A DNA stretch of 64,000 nt from Rodentibacter sp. JRC1 (GTDB lineage Bacteria; Pseudomonadota; Gammaproteobacteria; Enterobacterales; Pasteurellaceae): positions 1,240,001 through 1,304,000 of the forward strand of contig NZ_BPWA01000001.1 of assembly GCF_020521555.1 (NCBI RefSeq), written 5' to 3'. The position numbers and the translations under genes were made by a program. Numbering within the stretch: position 1 is the stretch's first letter; every line of letters begins with the position of its first letter. Below the pieces are notes generated by a model, which worked only from the letters and a program-made list of their open reading frames with translations, searched no databases and had not been told where the DNA came from. Shown piece by piece: positions 1 through 9,796 of this stretch.

Positions 1-288
1 GAATACGGATAGCATTAATGCGGGAACAAGGGTTTTCGCTACCGCCCAATCCACATTTCCGTTTTTATGGTGCTGCTGTGCGGCGGACATTGTGCTAATC
101 ACAATAGTGGCAAAGGAAGTACCTAAGGCAACGGACATTAACACTTCATCACGAACTCCTACATAGGGTAAGACATAATAGAGTGTCGGAACGACAACGG
201 TTCCCCCGCCTAATCCTAATAGTCCTGCAACAAATCCGGCAAAAATACCGATAGCCAAACAAATTAAAACAATTTCCCATATTGGCAT
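1..288 (-). CDS. TauE/SafE-family membrane exporter, 5' part only
   Basis: The first 96 codons of a minus-strand gene run off the left edge of the window. The protein starts MPIWEIVLICLAIGIFAG and continues with a glycine-rich GLLGLGGGTVVVP segment. That segment is typical of the first half of TauE/SafE (DUF81) permeases, which export sulfite, sulfoacetate or similar organosulfonates. At least two hydrophobic segments are visible. The ATG at 288 follows an AAGGAAAAAA stretch on the minus strand. It lies downstream of fabR in the same orientation with a 54-bp gap that holds an uptake signal. The substrate cannot be inferred from this fragment. Confidence 0.8.
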   Translation of the reverse strand, partial: MPIWEIVLICLAIGIFAGFVAGLLGLGGGTVVVPTLYYVLPYVGVRDEVLMSVALGTSFATIVISTMSAAQQHHKNGNVDWAVAKTLVPALMLSVF

Positions 289-342
289 ATTTTTTTCCTT
301 ATTAATTCAATACAAAAAATTCAACGAATTTTGACCGCACTT

Positions 343-969
343 TTATTTTTGATGTAAATGTTTTTCCTTGTGTGCCGCAAAATCCGCACCTTTTGCAATC
401 ATACGTAATTGTAAAATTACCCGTTCTTTAAGTTGATCCCGTTCTTGTTTATTCATATCCAATGCATTCGCTCCTGCCGTAAAAACGATGGTTACGATGC
501 CTTCCGCTTGAACATAAGCGATATATTGCGAATAATCGTTTTTTTGTGCAATGTATTCGGCGAGTTCATCTACAAAATGTTTAATTTCACGGGCTGCCGC
601 GGTACGGAACGCTTGTGATGTGCCGGAACTTTCTCGTAATAATAGACGGAATACGTTGGTGCTATTAGTGATAAATTCAAAAAAAGTATCAACCGAAACG
701 GAAATTACGCTACCGCCCGCGTCAATGCGTTTACGTGCTTGGCGCATAAGTTGTCGTAAAATCAAGCCAGCTTCATCTACCATTTCTAAGCCAAGTTCAT
801 CCATATCACTGAAGTGGCGATAAAATGAGGTCGGCGCAATACCGGCTTCACGTGCAACTTCGCGTAAACTTAAATTAGAAAAACTTTTTTCAGCACTGAG
901 CTGATTAAACGCCGCGTCTATCAATGCCCGACGTGTTTTTTCTTTTTGAATTGCGCGAATGCCCGCCAT
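343..969 (-). CDS. fabR: TetR-family repressor FabR of unsaturated fatty-acid synthesis
   Basis: This 208-residue TetR/AcrR regulator has an N-terminal helix-turn-helix at about residues 32-55 ([21 protein letters not shown]) and a helical ligand domain. Length and sequence fit FabR, which in Escherichia coli represses fabA and fabB in response to the unsaturated/saturated acyl-thioester ratio. Its start codon overlaps the oxyR stop by one base (TAATG), so the two are translationally coupled. The oxyR-fabR neighbourhood is also found in enterobacteria, where sthA lies between them. A different TetR specificity is possible but less likely given this context. Confidence 0.88.
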   Translation of the reverse strand: MAGIRAIQKEKTRRALIDAAFNQLSAEKSFSNLSLREVAREAGIAPTSFYRHFSDMDELGLEMVDEAGLILRQLMRQARKRIDAGGSVISVSVDTFFEFITNSTNVFRLLLRESSGTSQAFRTAAAREIKHFVDELAEYIAQKNDYSQYIAYVQAEGIVTIVFTAGANALDMNKQERDQLKERVILQLRMIAKGADFAAHKEKHLHQK

Positions 970-1874
970 TATTTTTCCCCAACAAGAATGGATTTTACTT
1001 TATCACGAACAGCATCGGCAACACGCTCGTAACGATTGCGTAATGGTGAGCCCGGTCGATAAACAAGAGTTATGCTCCGAGCCGGTTCCGGTGAATGGCA
1101 TGGAATGTATTTTACGCCTTGGCGTGAACCTTCGTTTAACACGGCAAGCTCCGGCATAAAGGTCATACCGACATTGGCGGCGACCATATTACGTAGGGTT
1201 TCGAGGCTGGTTGCTTGGTAGTGTGCATTTTCTCTAGCGCCGGCGGTGAAGCAATAATCTAGGGTTTGATTACGCAAGCAATGTCCATCATCCAGCATTA
1301 ACATTTCTTGTCCGTTGAGCTGATTGATCGGAATTTTTTGTTCTTTTGCCCAAGGGTGGCTTTCGGAAACGGCGAGCAACATTTTTTCTTCAAAAACAGG
1401 GACTTCAATAAAGGCTTCCGTTTCTTGTACTCGTGCTAAAATAGCACAATCTAAACGTCCGGTTTCAAGCTGTTCTAATAATTGGTGAGTTTGCGCCTCA
1501 TAGAGGAAAACTTCTAAGTCAGGGAAGGCTTCTTTTAAGGTCGGCATAATATAAGGCAAGAGATAAGGCCCTAAAGTCGGGATTAGTCCGATATGCAACG
1601 GACCTGTCATTTCTTTACCTTGATTGCTTGCCATTTCTTTTAGGCGTTTTACTTCACGCAAAATGGTGCGGGCTTGTTCAACTAAAAGCATTCCCGATTG
1701 GGTAAAAAGCACTTTTCGACTTGTACGTTCTAATAAAATAATGCCGAGTTCATCTTCTAATTTTCGGATTTGTCCGCTTAATGTCGGTTGGCTTACGTTG
1801 CAAGAATCAGCGGCTCGGCGGAAATGTTTATATTCTGATAAAGCGACTAAATATTCTAGATCTCGAATGTTCAT
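969..1874 (-). CDS. oxyR: Hydrogen-peroxide sensor OxyR (LysR family)
   Basis: This 301-residue LysR-type regulator has an N-terminal winged helix-turn-helix (residues 1-60) and a C-terminal regulatory domain. The redox pair is visible as Cys199 and Cys208 in [14 protein letters not shown], the same numbering as E. coli OxyR. Peroxide oxidises this pair to a disulfide that activates antioxidant genes. The gene is divergent from the peroxiredoxin-glutaredoxin gene that begins 121 bp away, an obvious target. fabR follows with a one-base overlap, so the two share a transcript. Confidence 0.96.
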   Translation of the reverse strand: MNIRDLEYLVALSEYKHFRRAADSCNVSQPTLSGQIRKLEDELGIILLERTSRKVLFTQSGMLLVEQARTILREVKRLKEMASNQGKEMTGPLHIGLIPTLGPYLLPYIMPTLKEAFPDLEVFLYEAQTHQLLEQLETGRLDCAILARVQETEAFIEVPVFEEKMLLAVSESHPWAKEQKIPINQLNGQEMLMLDDGHCLRNQTLDYCFTAGARENAHYQATSLETLRNMVAANVGMTFMPELAVLNEGSRQGVKYIPCHSPEPARSITLVYRPGSPLRNRYERVADAVRDKVKSILVGEK

Positions 1875-1921
1875 TGAATGTCCTTATAGAGAAAGTCAAT
1901 TGAAAGGATAGAATTAATTGA

Positions 1922-1951
1922 TTGCGACTATATCATAAATTTGACTATAAT
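1922..1951 (+). promoter_or_regulatory. Candidate promoter of the peroxiredoxin-glutaredoxin gene
   Basis: TTGCGA (1922-1927) and TATAAT (1946-1951) are separated by 18 bp, and the gene starts 44 bp further on. The region sits between oxyR and its likely target, so OxyR binding at or just upstream of the -35 box is expected but was not identified as a motif. Confidence 0.45.
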
Positions 1952-1995
1952 CCACAGCTTAAGTAGTACTTCAATTTAAATGTAAGGAGAAAAAT

Positions 1996-2727
1996 ATGGC
2001 TTTAATCGATATGTCCGGTAAAAAAGTGCCGAATGTGACATTCCATACCCGTCAAGGCGATGCTTGGGTTGATGTAACAACAAGCGAATTATTTGATAAT
2101 AAAACCGTTGTCGTATTCTCATTGCCAGGGGCATTCACTCCAACTTGTTCATCTACTCATTTACCACGTTATAACGAATTAGCATGTGAATTTAAAGCGG
2201 CAGGTGTTGATGACATCATTTGTGTTTCTGTGAACGATACTTTCGTAATGAATGCTTGGAAAGCCGATCAAGAGTCTGAAAATATCACAGTGATTCCGGA
2301 TGGTAACGGTGAGTTTACCGAAGGTATGGGAATGCTTGTCGGTAAAGAAGATTTAGGTTTTGGTAAACGTTCATGGCGTTATTCTATGCTGGTGAAAAAC
2401 GGCGTAGTAGAAAAAATGTTTATCGAGCCGGAAGAGCCGGGTGATCCGTTCAAAGTATCCGATGCCGATACGATGCTCAAATACTTGAAACCGGGTTGGA
2501 CAGCGAAACCTTCCGTTTCCGTGTTTACAAAACCGGGTTGCCCGTTCTGTGCAAAAGCGAAAGCCTTGTTAAAAGCAAAAGGTTATACTTTTGAAGAGAT
2601 CGTGTTAGGTCGTGATGCGAGCACGATTTCTGTTCGCGCAATCACCGGAAAAACCAGTGTTCCGCAAGTATTTATCGGTGGTCAATACATCGGTGGTAGT
2701 GATGATCTAGAAAAATACTTTGGTTAA
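1996..2727 (+). CDS. Hybrid peroxiredoxin-glutaredoxin (PGdx) peroxidase
   Basis: This 243-residue cytoplasmic peroxidase fuses two domains. Residues 1-165 are a peroxiredoxin of the Prx5 type, with peroxidatic Cys51 in [14 protein letters not shown]. Residues 172-243 are a glutaredoxin with the CPFC active site (Cys182/Cys185) and a [10 protein letters not shown] glutathione-binding loop. In H. influenzae this fusion reduces hydroperoxides using glutathione directly, so no separate glutaredoxin is needed. The start follows a strong AAGGAG Shine-Dalgarno sequence. It is divergent from oxyR and ends at a strong hairpin terminator, so it is probably monocistronic and OxyR-controlled. Confidence 0.95.
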   Translation: MALIDMSGKKVPNVTFHTRQGDAWVDVTTSELFDNKTVVVFSLPGAFTPTCSSTHLPRYNELACEFKAAGVDDIICVSVNDTFVMNAWKADQESENITVIPDGNGEFTEGMGMLVGKEDLGFGKRSWRYSMLVKNGVVEKMFIEPEEPGDPFKVSDADTMLKYLKPGWTAKPSVSVFTKPGCPFCAKAKALLKAKGYTFEEIVLGRDASTISVRAITGKTSVPQVFIGGQYIGGSDDLEKYFG

Positions 2728-2778
2728 TAGAAAAGATTATTTTAGCTAATTGATTTATTTTATTTAGGACTTTAACGA

Positions 2779-2815
2779 AAAGCCAAACGCCGCAAAGCGT
2801 TTGGCTTTTTTGTTT
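2779..2815 (+). terminator. Rho-independent terminator of the PGdx gene
   Basis: A 12-bp perfect stem (AAAGCCAAACGC / GCGTTTGGCTTT) with a 6-nt loop is followed by a T-rich run. Confidence 0.9.
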
Positions 2816-2836
2816 TATTGGTAAGCGATAAAATTT

Positions 2837-2944
2837 CGGTATTATGTATCAGTTGCACAAAATGGAGTAGGGTGTGTTAGCCAAAGGCGTAACGCACCCT
2901 ACATTTGAATTAAAAAGTCTTTTTGCAAGTGATACATAATACCG
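2837..2944. mobile_element. MITE-like element copy 1 (108 bp, short form)
   Basis: The ends are inverted repeats of about 25 bp beginning CGGTATTATGTATCA. The interior has a hairpin GTAGGGTGTGTTA...GTAACGCACCCTAC. A perfect 8-bp direct repeat, TAAAATTT, flanks it at 2829-2836 and 2945-2952, as expected for a target duplication. There is no open reading frame. It lies between the PGdx terminator and the YdcZ-type gene. Confidence 0.85.
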
Positions 2945-2972
2945 TAAAATTTATCAAATTTTTGACCGCACT

Positions 2973-3446
2973 TTATCCTTTTATTAATGCGATGAGTTTA
3001 TCGCCGAAGAAATAAAAAATCAGCCCGAACGCAACAATCGCTAAGCCAATGAGTTTAGTGATATTTGCTTCTCTAACAGGCATACCGATTAAACCGAAAT
3101 GGTCAATGGTGGAAGCGGTGATTAATTGCCCTACGATGATAAAAAATAACATTGCCGTAATACCAAGTTTCGGTGCTAATAATACCGTAGTGAAAACCAC
3201 TAATGCCCCAAGCGCACCGCCGATTAATTTCCACCAAGGTTGTTGCGGAAGCGAAGTCAATCCTGACCATAGGTCGGTTTTAAACAATGCGATGATAAAG
3301 AGCAAAATAGTTCCTACCGCAAAAGAAATAAATGTTGCAATAATAGGCTCATTACCCACCGCTTTTGCCAATTGAGTATTAATTGCAGATTGCGAGGCAA
3401 GCGCCACACCTGCAATCAGCGATACTAGGATATAAATCACAAACAT
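2973..3446 (-). CDS. YdcZ-type DMT-superfamily inner-membrane protein
   Basis: This 157-residue protein has about five hydrophobic helices and fits the YdcZ (DUF606) branch of the drug/metabolite transporter superfamily. Typical features are the N-terminal GVALASQSAINTQLAKAVG stretch and the mid-protein GALGALVVFTTVLLAPKLG segment. Such proteins act as half-length transporters that dimerise; the substrate is unknown. It stands alone, with MITE copy 1 immediately downstream and a divergent brnQ upstream. Confidence 0.8.
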   Translation of the reverse strand: MFVIYILVSLIAGVALASQSAINTQLAKAVGNEPIIATFISFAVGTILLFIIALFKTDLWSGLTSLPQQPWWKLIGGALGALVVFTTVLLAPKLGITAMLFFIIVGQLITASTIDHFGLIGMPVREANITKLIGLAIVAFGLIFYFFGDKLIALIKG

Positions 3447-3601
3447 AGAACCTCCTAAAAATAGAAATTATAGGTGGTTTCGTTTAATCTTTAAATGTAA
3501 AAATTTTCGCTGAAATTTTATGAATTTTTAACCGCACTTTATTTAGATACTGCGTTTATCGTGCTATACTCCGCCGCCCGATTATTATAAATAAGATAAC
3601 A

Positions 3602-4915
3602 ATGATGCTAAAAAAAGCAGGATTAACTGGGCTTTTATTATTCGGTATGTTTTTTGGTGCCGGTAATTTAATTTTTCCACCAAGTTTAGGTGCATTATCC
3701 GGCGAGCAATTTTGGCCGGCAATTTTAGGATTTGTATTATCCGGTGTCGGCATTGCAATCCTCACCCTAATTATCGGAATGCTAAATCCCAAAGGTTATG
3801 TCGATGAAATCTCACGAAAAATTTCCCCTAGGCTCGCAACACTTTACCTTGTGATTTTGTATCTTTCGATAGGGCCTTTCTTCGCAATTCCACGTACTGC
3901 AACCGTCGCTTATGAAGTCGGTATTTCACCTATGTTATCGGAAAGTATGAGTTCAGAAGGATTAGGTATTTTCACCTTGTTATACTTTCTTGCTGCTTAT
4001 TTTATTGCGCTTAATCCCTCTAAAATTTTAGATAGTATCGGGCGAATTCTTACACCCATTTTTGCATTATTGATTGTCATTTTGGTAGTATTGGGAATCG
4101 TAAAATACGGGGCTAATGCTCCTCAAGTTGCCATAGGAAACTATGCGAAAGAAGCATTCGGAACAGGTTTTATTGAAGGCTATAATACGTTAGACGCTTT
4201 GGCTTCTGTTGCATTTAGCGTAGTTGCAGTTCAAACATTAAAGCGATTGGGATTTCATTCCCGCAAAGAATACGTTTCAACGATTTGGCTTGTCGGTGTT
4301 GTTGTCGCACTAGGTTTTAGCGTGCTTTATATCGGATTAGCCTATTTGGGGAATCATTTCCCTGTACCGTCAGAAGTGATGAATAGTGAAACGAATAAAG
4401 GCGTATATATTTTATCGCAAGCCACTCAAGCGATTTTCGGTCAATCCGCACAATGGTTTTTAGCCGTGATGGTGGCGATAACTTGTTTTACCACCACAGC
4501 AGGGTTGATCGTTTCTACCGCTGAATTTTTTGCATCACGTTTTCCCCGTTTCTCTTATAGCCTATATGCCACAATATTCACATTACTCGGGTTGGGCGTA
4601 GCAAATTTAGGATTGAATGCGATTATCCGCTTTTCTTTACCGGTACTTTTGATTCTTTATCCGGTGACTATTTCAATTGTCATTTTAGTGATGGTGAACA
4701 AATGCCTCACACTCTCAAAAATGGGAATGCGATTAACCGTGGCATTCGTGACGATCATTTCATTGATGAGTGTATTAGGGGAGCAGTTTGGCATTGTCAC
4801 AGTGATGAACTTGATTCGGCATTTACCTTTCTCAGACATCTCCCTGCCTTGGCTGTTACCTGCTTTGGCTGGATTGGGATTTGCGATAATATTGCCGAAT
4901 CGTCAAAAAGGGTAA
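3602..4915 (+). CDS. brnQ: Branched-chain amino-acid carrier BrnQ
   Basis: This 437-residue, roughly 12-helix membrane carrier belongs to the LIVCS family, which takes up leucine, isoleucine and valine with Na+ or H+. The family signatures GMFFGAGNLIFPP near the N-terminus and SIGPFFAIPRTATVAYE at about residues 94-110 are clear. Length matches the family. The start is an ATG-ATG pair at 3602/3605 and either could be used. The gene is monocistronic and closed by a strong terminator. Confidence 0.95.
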   Translation: MMLKKAGLTGLLLFGMFFGAGNLIFPPSLGALSGEQFWPAILGFVLSGVGIAILTLIIGMLNPKGYVDEISRKISPRLATLYLVILYLSIGPFFAIPRTATVAYEVGISPMLSESMSSEGLGIFTLLYFLAAYFIALNPSKILDSIGRILTPIFALLIVILVVLGIVKYGANAPQVAIGNYAKEAFGTGFIEGYNTLDALASVAFSVVAVQTLKRLGFHSRKEYVSTIWLVGVVVALGFSVLYIGLAYLGNHFPVPSEVMNSETNKGVYILSQATQAIFGQSAQWFLAVMVAITCFTTTAGLIVSTAEFFASRFPRFSYSLYATIFTLLGLGVANLGLNAIIRFSLPVLLILYPVTISIVILVMVNKCLTLSKMGMRLTVAFVTIISLMSVLGEQFGIVTVMNLIRHLPFSDISLPWLLPALAGLGFAIILPNRQKG

Positions 4916-4922
4916 ATCAATA

Positions 4923-4953
4923 CAAAACGGAAGTGATTGCTTCCGTTTTGTGT
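4923..4953 (+). terminator. Terminator between brnQ and the convergent hydrolase gene
   Basis: Perfect 11-bp stem CAAAACGGAAG / CTTCCGTTTTG with a 6-nt loop, T-rich on one side and A-rich on the other. It may serve both convergent genes. Confidence 0.8.
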
Positions 4954-4973
4954 TATCTAAATCTCACAGCTTG

Positions 4974-5846
4974 TTAGAATTTCACCACTTCTCCGTCTTC
5001 AGGAATGTCAACATTTTGGATTTTTTCAGCTTCTACGAATTTGCGTAAATCTTTACGGTAAACCGACATATGGTTTACTGCATCCATATGTACGGCAATT
5101 AATTTTGTATTAGGTACAAGTTTACGTGCGTGAGCAACATCTTGTGTCCCCATAATAATCCCCCCGTCAAAGCCTAATACGCGCGCATCGCCGGTGTTCA
5201 TAATCATCACTTCAGGCTTGTAACGATTAAGCGCTTTATTGACATCTGCCGTCCAGATGGTATCGCCGGCTAGATAAATGGTTTTATGACCTTTTGCTTG
5301 GAATACGACTCCCATTGCTTCGTCTAATAATGCGCTTAATTCCGGTACTTCATACATCTCGGTTGTTCCGTGTGAGCCGCCGGTTTTATATAGTGTGATA
5401 TCGTAAAATTGAATACCTCGCTCAGCCGATAGGCTTTCAATATTGGTGAAACCTTGAGATTTTAACAATTCACTATCATGCTCGTTTTGAACGAAGATTT
5501 TAATTGATTTTGGTAAGATTTTTTGTGCCACTTCATCCCAGTGATCTAAGTGTGTATGTGTTACGATGATCGCATCTACATCTTTAAATGATTCTTCTGC
5601 CTTCATCGGCAACTCAACTAACGGGTTGCGCAAATGGCTATTTAATGTGCCTTCAAAACCGGCATAACGCCCTTTTTCCGCTAACATCGGATCGACCAAA
5701 AATGTTTTACCTGCATAGTTAATGCGACCTGTTGCGTTGCGAATGTGCTGATAACTATCCGTGGTTTTAGGAGCTATGTCGGTCGCAAAAGAAGTTGTAG
5801 TTGCTACAGCAAGTGTTACCGTACTTATTAATGTTTTTAAGTTCAT
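4974..5846 (-). CDS. Exported metallo-beta-lactamase-fold hydrolase
   Basis: The 290-residue protein begins with a signal peptide (MNLKTLISTVTLAVATTTSFA, cleavage near residue 22). It carries the metal-binding motif THTHLDHWD, later Asp/His ligands (LAGDTIWTAD, AVHMDAVNHM) and a beta-lactamase-like fold. It resembles the UlaG-like L-ascorbate-6-phosphate lactonase branch, but export to the periplasm argues for another substrate. The gene stands alone, convergent with brnQ and divergent from the GlxA-type regulator. That regulator may control it, which is an inference from position only. Confidence 0.8.
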   Translation of the reverse strand: MNLKTLISTVTLAVATTTSFATDIAPKTTDSYQHIRNATGRINYAGKTFLVDPMLAEKGRYAGFEGTLNSHLRNPLVELPMKAEESFKDVDAIIVTHTHLDHWDEVAQKILPKSIKIFVQNEHDSELLKSQGFTNIESLSAERGIQFYDITLYKTGGSHGTTEMYEVPELSALLDEAMGVVFQAKGHKTIYLAGDTIWTADVNKALNRYKPEVMIMNTGDARVLGFDGGIIMGTQDVAHARKLVPNTKLIAVHMDAVNHMSVYRKDLRKFVEAEKIQNVDIPEDGEVVKF

Positions 5847-5993
5847 ATTGTTTCCTCTATTTATTAATTGTCTAAACCAATGTGCACATTATAGAAAGCG
5901 GGCAAATCGCAAGAAATAGAAAATAAATCATAAAACATAAAAATCAGGTCAATTTATGATAGAGTGAAATTTATTTATAGGATAAAGATAGAA

Positions 5994-6935
5994 ATGCTTA
6001 CCATCGCTCTTATTGTGTATGATCATATAATGCCGATTCACTTTTCAATGGCATATTCCGCTTTTAGTATTAAAGACGAACAAAATCAATCGCTTTTTCA
6101 TCTGAAAGTTGTCAGTGATAATCCTGATAATTTTCAACACTCGTTGTTACATATTCGGCTGGACGGTGGGTTAGAATATTTAGATGAGGCGGATATTGTG
6201 GTGATGACCGGTTGGAATGATACAGCAACTCAACCTAGCGAAAAATTGCTTGAATCCTTGCGTCGAGCTTATGCTCGCGGGGCAACGGTAGTGGGGTTAT
6301 GTTATGGTAGCTATGTGTTGGCATGTGCGGGATTGCTGAACGGAAAAAAAGCAACCAGTCATTGGTTGGGGGAACAAGAATTTTCTCACCGTTTTCCTGC
6401 GGTTAAATGGGATTTTAACCCGATTTATTTGGAAGATGAGCGAATTATCACATCAGCGGGTTCGGTTGCTTCACTTGATTGTTGTCTTTCCATCATACGG
6501 AATATCTACGGCGTGAAAACAGCCAATCATATTGCGCGATTATTGGTTATTCCACCTCATCGTGAAGGTGGGCAGGCTCAATTTATTGAGCAACCGATTG
6601 CTCGTGCAACATCAAATACCAATATCAATGAGTTACTTGCATTTTTATCTGAAAATTTGACCGCACTTCATCAGATTGATGATCTCGCAGAACGCCTTTC
6701 TATGAGTCGTAGCACTTTTACCCGACATTTTCGCAAGGCCACGGGTATGTCCGTTAATCAATGGCTTATTGAAGCCCGTTTACAACGTGCCCGTGATTTG
6801 CTCGAAAGCTCCGCTCTCTCTATTACCGATATTGCGCTTCACAGTGGTTTCAATAGCGATATTGCTTTTCGACAACATTTTACGAAGAAGCACAAAGTCA
6901 CGCCAAGCCGGTGGCGGAAACGATTTAGGCTGTAG
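5994..6935 (+). CDS. GlxA-family AraC-type transcriptional regulator
   Basis: This protein of about 313 residues has an N-terminal DJ-1/PfpI (GATase1-like) domain with a nucleophile-elbow Cys in GLCYGSYVLA, followed by two AraC helix-turn-helix motifs near the C-terminus (IDDLAERLSMSRSTFTRHF and ITDIALHSGFNSDIAFRQHF). A GTG at 5964 is in frame. The ATG at 5994 is preferred because it follows AGGATA at normal distance and the PfpI domain starts right there (MLTIALIVYD). The ligand is unknown. It is divergent from the exported metallo-hydrolase, a plausible target. Confidence 0.85.
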   Translation: MLTIALIVYDHIMPIHFSMAYSAFSIKDEQNQSLFHLKVVSDNPDNFQHSLLHIRLDGGLEYLDEADIVVMTGWNDTATQPSEKLLESLRRAYARGATVVGLCYGSYVLACAGLLNGKKATSHWLGEQEFSHRFPAVKWDFNPIYLEDERIITSAGSVASLDCCLSIIRNIYGVKTANHIARLLVIPPHREGGQAQFIEQPIARATSNTNINELLAFLSENLTALHQIDDLAERLSMSRSTFTRHFRKATGMSVNQWLIEARLQRARDLLESSALSITDIALHSGFNSDIAFRQHFTKKHKVTPSRWRKRFRL

Positions 6936-7022
6936 AGCGGGTGATGGAATAATACTGTTGCAACCATAAAATGGTGCTAGTTTATTTAGCGTATTTGTGT
7001 CGTTTTCTAAAATTAAAAAACA

Positions 7023-7050
7023 ACCGCACTTCGGTTCCCCAAAGTGCGGT
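7023..7050 (-). terminator. Uptake-signal dyad acting as the adhE terminator
   Basis: Two inverted uptake signals (ACCGCACTT at 7023-7031, AAGTGCGGT at 7042-7050) form a 9-bp stem. On the minus strand the stem is followed by TTGTTTTTTAATTTT, giving an intrinsic terminator for adhE. Confidence 0.8.
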
Positions 7051-7075
7051 CGATTTTCCTTGTGTTTTTTAGCGA

Positions 7076-9700
7076 TTAGTAATCTTTCGGATTATAACCC
7101 TGGTAAGCACGAGTTAAAATCTCTTCCATATCAGCAACTAATGGCAAGCGTGGGTTGGCAGGCGAGCATTGATCTTCAAAAGCGAGCAAGGCGATTTCAC
7201 GGCGGGCAGCCAGCCATTCTTGTTCGTCTAATCCTTGTTCTTTGAAGGACATTTTTACGCCAAGACGTAAGGCTAAATCATAACAAGCCTGAGCGTAAGA
7301 TTTCACACCTTCTTCCGGTGTGGCACAAGGTAAACCCAGCATACGTGCAATTTCTTGATATTTCACATCCGCTTTATAGTAGTTATATTTCGGCCAAGTT
7401 GCGGTTTTTTCCGGACGAGTGCCGTTATAGCGAATTACGTGTGGCATTAAAATGGCATTGGTACGTCCGTGTGGGGTGTGGAAACGCCCACCGATTTTGT
7501 GTGCCAGTGAATGGTTCATTCCTAAGAATGCGTTAGCAAACGCCATACCCGCCATTGTGGAGGCATTGTGCATTTTTTCACGTGCTTCAGGATCTTTTTC
7601 TTTGACGGATTTTTCAAGATGTTCAAATACCAATTTAATTGCCTGTAATGCTAAACCGTCGGTAAAGTCGTTAGCGAGTACGGAAACATAAGCTTCTGTA
7701 GCGTGGGTTAATACGTCCAAGCCCGTATCTGCCGCAACCTGTGACGGCACTGTCATTACTAATGCCGGGTCAACAATTGCAACGGTTGGTGTTAATGAAT
7801 AATCGGCAATTGGATATTTTTTATCACCTTCGGTAATTACCGCAAATGGTGTAACTTCAGAACCAGTACCCGATGTGGTCGGAATACCGATAAAACGGGC
7901 TTTACGTCCTAATTGTGGGAATTTAAACGCACGTTTGCGAATATCCATAAATTTTTGGACTAAATCACGGAAATCGACTTCAGGTTGTTCATAGAATAAC
8001 CACATTACTTTTGCCGCATCCATTGCCGAACCACCGCCTAATGCGATAATGGTGTCAGGTTGGTAGCTACGCAATAATTCTGTACCACGGCGTACGGTTT
8101 CAATGGACGGGTCAGGTTCAACATCGGCAAATAATTGGTAGGTTACGTGGTTACCACGAGCGGTAATTTGGTTAGCAATTTTTTCTACAAAACCGAGATC
8201 AACCATTGTGCGGTCGGTAACAATCACCACACGTTCCATTCCCTTCATTGATTGTAAATATTGGATTGAATCACGTTCAAAATAGATTTTGGAAGGCACT
8301 TTAAACCATTGCATATTATTTCTCCGTCTGCCCACTCGTTTAATGTTGATTAAATTGACTGCACTTACGTTGTTGCCTACGGCGTTTTTACCGTAAGAAC
8401 CACAACCTAAAGTAAGAGACGGGAGGAAAGAGTTATACACATCACCAATACCGCCAAAGGTGGATGGAGAGTTCCAAATCACACGAATAGCTTTGACACG
8501 TTCGCCAAATGCTTTGGCAAGTTCTGCATTAGTCGTGTGAATCGCGGCGGAATGTCCTAAACCGTGGAATTCTACCATTTGTTCCGCTTTGTTTAAGCCG
8601 TCTTCTGTAGAAGTAGCTTTGACTAAGGCTAATACCGGGGATAATTTTTCACGGGTTAATGGTTCTTTTTCGCCCACTTCTTTGCATTCAGCCAATAAAA
8701 TATTGGTGCGTGGCGGTACTTTAAAACCTGCTTGTTCTGCAATCCAAGTGGCAGGTTTACCCACTACATTGGCGTTTAGTTTCGCTCCTGCACAGTTTTT
8801 GCTCTCTGCTTTCACTCCGAACATTAGTTCTTCCAGCATTGCTTTTTCTTTTTTATTCACTGAATAAACACCATAAGATTGCATTTCTTTGATGAATTCA
8901 TCATAAATTTCTTCATCGACAATTGCTGCTTGTTCAGAGGCACAGACCATTCCATTGTCGAAAGATTTTGACATTACAATATCGTGAACGGCTTGTTTTA
9001 AATTTGCTGATTTTTCTACATAAGCCGGCACGTTTCCTGCGCCAACGCCCAGTGCGGGTTTACCGCAAGAATAAGCCGCTTCTACCATTGCATTTCCTCC
9101 GGTGGCTAAAATGGTAGCAATACCGGGGTGTTTCATTAATGCGGATGTGCCTTCCATTGAAGGATGTTCAATCCATTGAATACAGTTTTTCGGCGCGCCT
9201 GCTGCCACTGCCGCTTCATAAACAATGCGAGCGGCGTGGGCGGAAGATTGCTGTGCGGAAGGGTGGAACGCAAATACAATCGGGTTGCGGGTTTTCAAGG
9301 CAATTAATGATTTGAAAATGGCGGTGGAGGTTGGGTTAGTCGTTGGTGTAACACCACAAATTACGCCGACAGGATCGGCAATTTCCGTGATACCTGTTAC
9401 ATCATCTTCACTAATTACCCCAACGGTTTTCAGGTTACGCATATTATTAACCACATATTCGCAAGCAAATAGGTTCTTAGTGGCTTTATCTTCAAACACG
9501 CCACGCCCCGTTTCTTCATAGGCGTGCATTGCTAGCACCCCGTGTTTATCTAATGCGGCAACCGAGGCTTTGGCAACAATATAGTTGACTTGCTCTTGGT
9601 TCAGTTGGCGAAATCCTTCAAGGGCAAGTAACCCTTTTTCCACCAAAGCATTAACCTCAGCTTGTGCCGGGCTGATTGCATTTTCCACTACATTACTCAT
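7076..9700 (-). CDS. adhE: Bifunctional acetaldehyde-CoA / alcohol dehydrogenase AdhE
   Basis: This 874-residue fermentative enzyme converts acetyl-CoA to ethanol via acetaldehyde, reoxidising two NADH. The N-terminal aldehyde dehydrogenase domain (about 1-440) has the catalytic Cys253 in DNGMVCASEQ. The C-terminal iron-dependent alcohol dehydrogenase domain (about 455-874) shows the GGGSAMDAAK nucleotide loop and the metal-binding histidines in GMNHSLAHKIGGRFHTPHGRTNA. Full length matches the family, and such proteins form long spirosomes. Upstream DNA carries CRP- and FNR-like sites, fitting anaerobic expression. It is monocistronic and divergent from satP. Confidence 0.97.
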   Translation of the reverse strand: MSNVVENAISPAQAEVNALVEKGLLALEGFRQLNQEQVNYIVAKASVAALDKHGVLAMHAYEETGRGVFEDKATKNLFACEYVVNNMRNLKTVGVISEDDVTGITEIADPVGVICGVTPTTNPTSTAIFKSLIALKTRNPIVFAFHPSAQQSSAHAARIVYEAAVAAGAPKNCIQWIEHPSMEGTSALMKHPGIATILATGGNAMVEAAYSCGKPALGVGAGNVPAYVEKSANLKQAVHDIVMSKSFDNGMVCASEQAAIVDEEIYDEFIKEMQSYGVYSVNKKEKAMLEELMFGVKAESKNCAGAKLNANVVGKPATWIAEQAGFKVPPRTNILLAECKEVGEKEPLTREKLSPVLALVKATSTEDGLNKAEQMVEFHGLGHSAAIHTTNAELAKAFGERVKAIRVIWNSPSTFGGIGDVYNSFLPSLTLGCGSYGKNAVGNNVSAVNLINIKRVGRRRNNMQWFKVPSKIYFERDSIQYLQSMKGMERVVIVTDRTMVDLGFVEKIANQITARGNHVTYQLFADVEPDPSIETVRRGTELLRSYQPDTIIALGGGSAMDAAKVMWLFYEQPEVDFRDLVQKFMDIRKRAFKFPQLGRKARFIGIPTTSGTGSEVTPFAVITEGDKKYPIADYSLTPTVAIVDPALVMTVPSQVAADTGLDVLTHATEAYVSVLANDFTDGLALQAIKLVFEHLEKSVKEKDPEAREKMHNASTMAGMAFANAFLGMNHSLAHKIGGRFHTPHGRTNAILMPHVIRYNGTRPEKTATWPKYNYYKADVKYQEIARMLGLPCATPEEGVKSYAQACYDLALRLGVKMSFKEQGLDEQEWLAARREIALLAFEDQCSPANPRLPLVADMEEILTRAYQGYNPKDY

Positions 9701-9757
9701 AGTTTTCTCCTAAAGTTTTTAATTATTTAACTGGTTGTCATTATACGCTTGTCATTT

Positions 9758-9773
9758 TGTGATCTCGATCACA
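9758..9773. promoter_or_regulatory. CRP-binding site between adhE and satP
   Basis: TGTGATCTCGATCACA is a perfect palindrome and matches the CRP consensus TGTGA-N6-TCACA at all ten positions. It lies 58 bp upstream of the adhE start and 142 bp upstream of satP. Confidence 0.8.
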
Positions 9774-9796
9774 TTTAAGAGCTATTTAAGTGAAAG

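Noticed and set aside
5964..5993. GTG start for the GlxA-type regulator
   Set aside because: The ATG at 5994 has the ribosome site and the conserved domain begins there.
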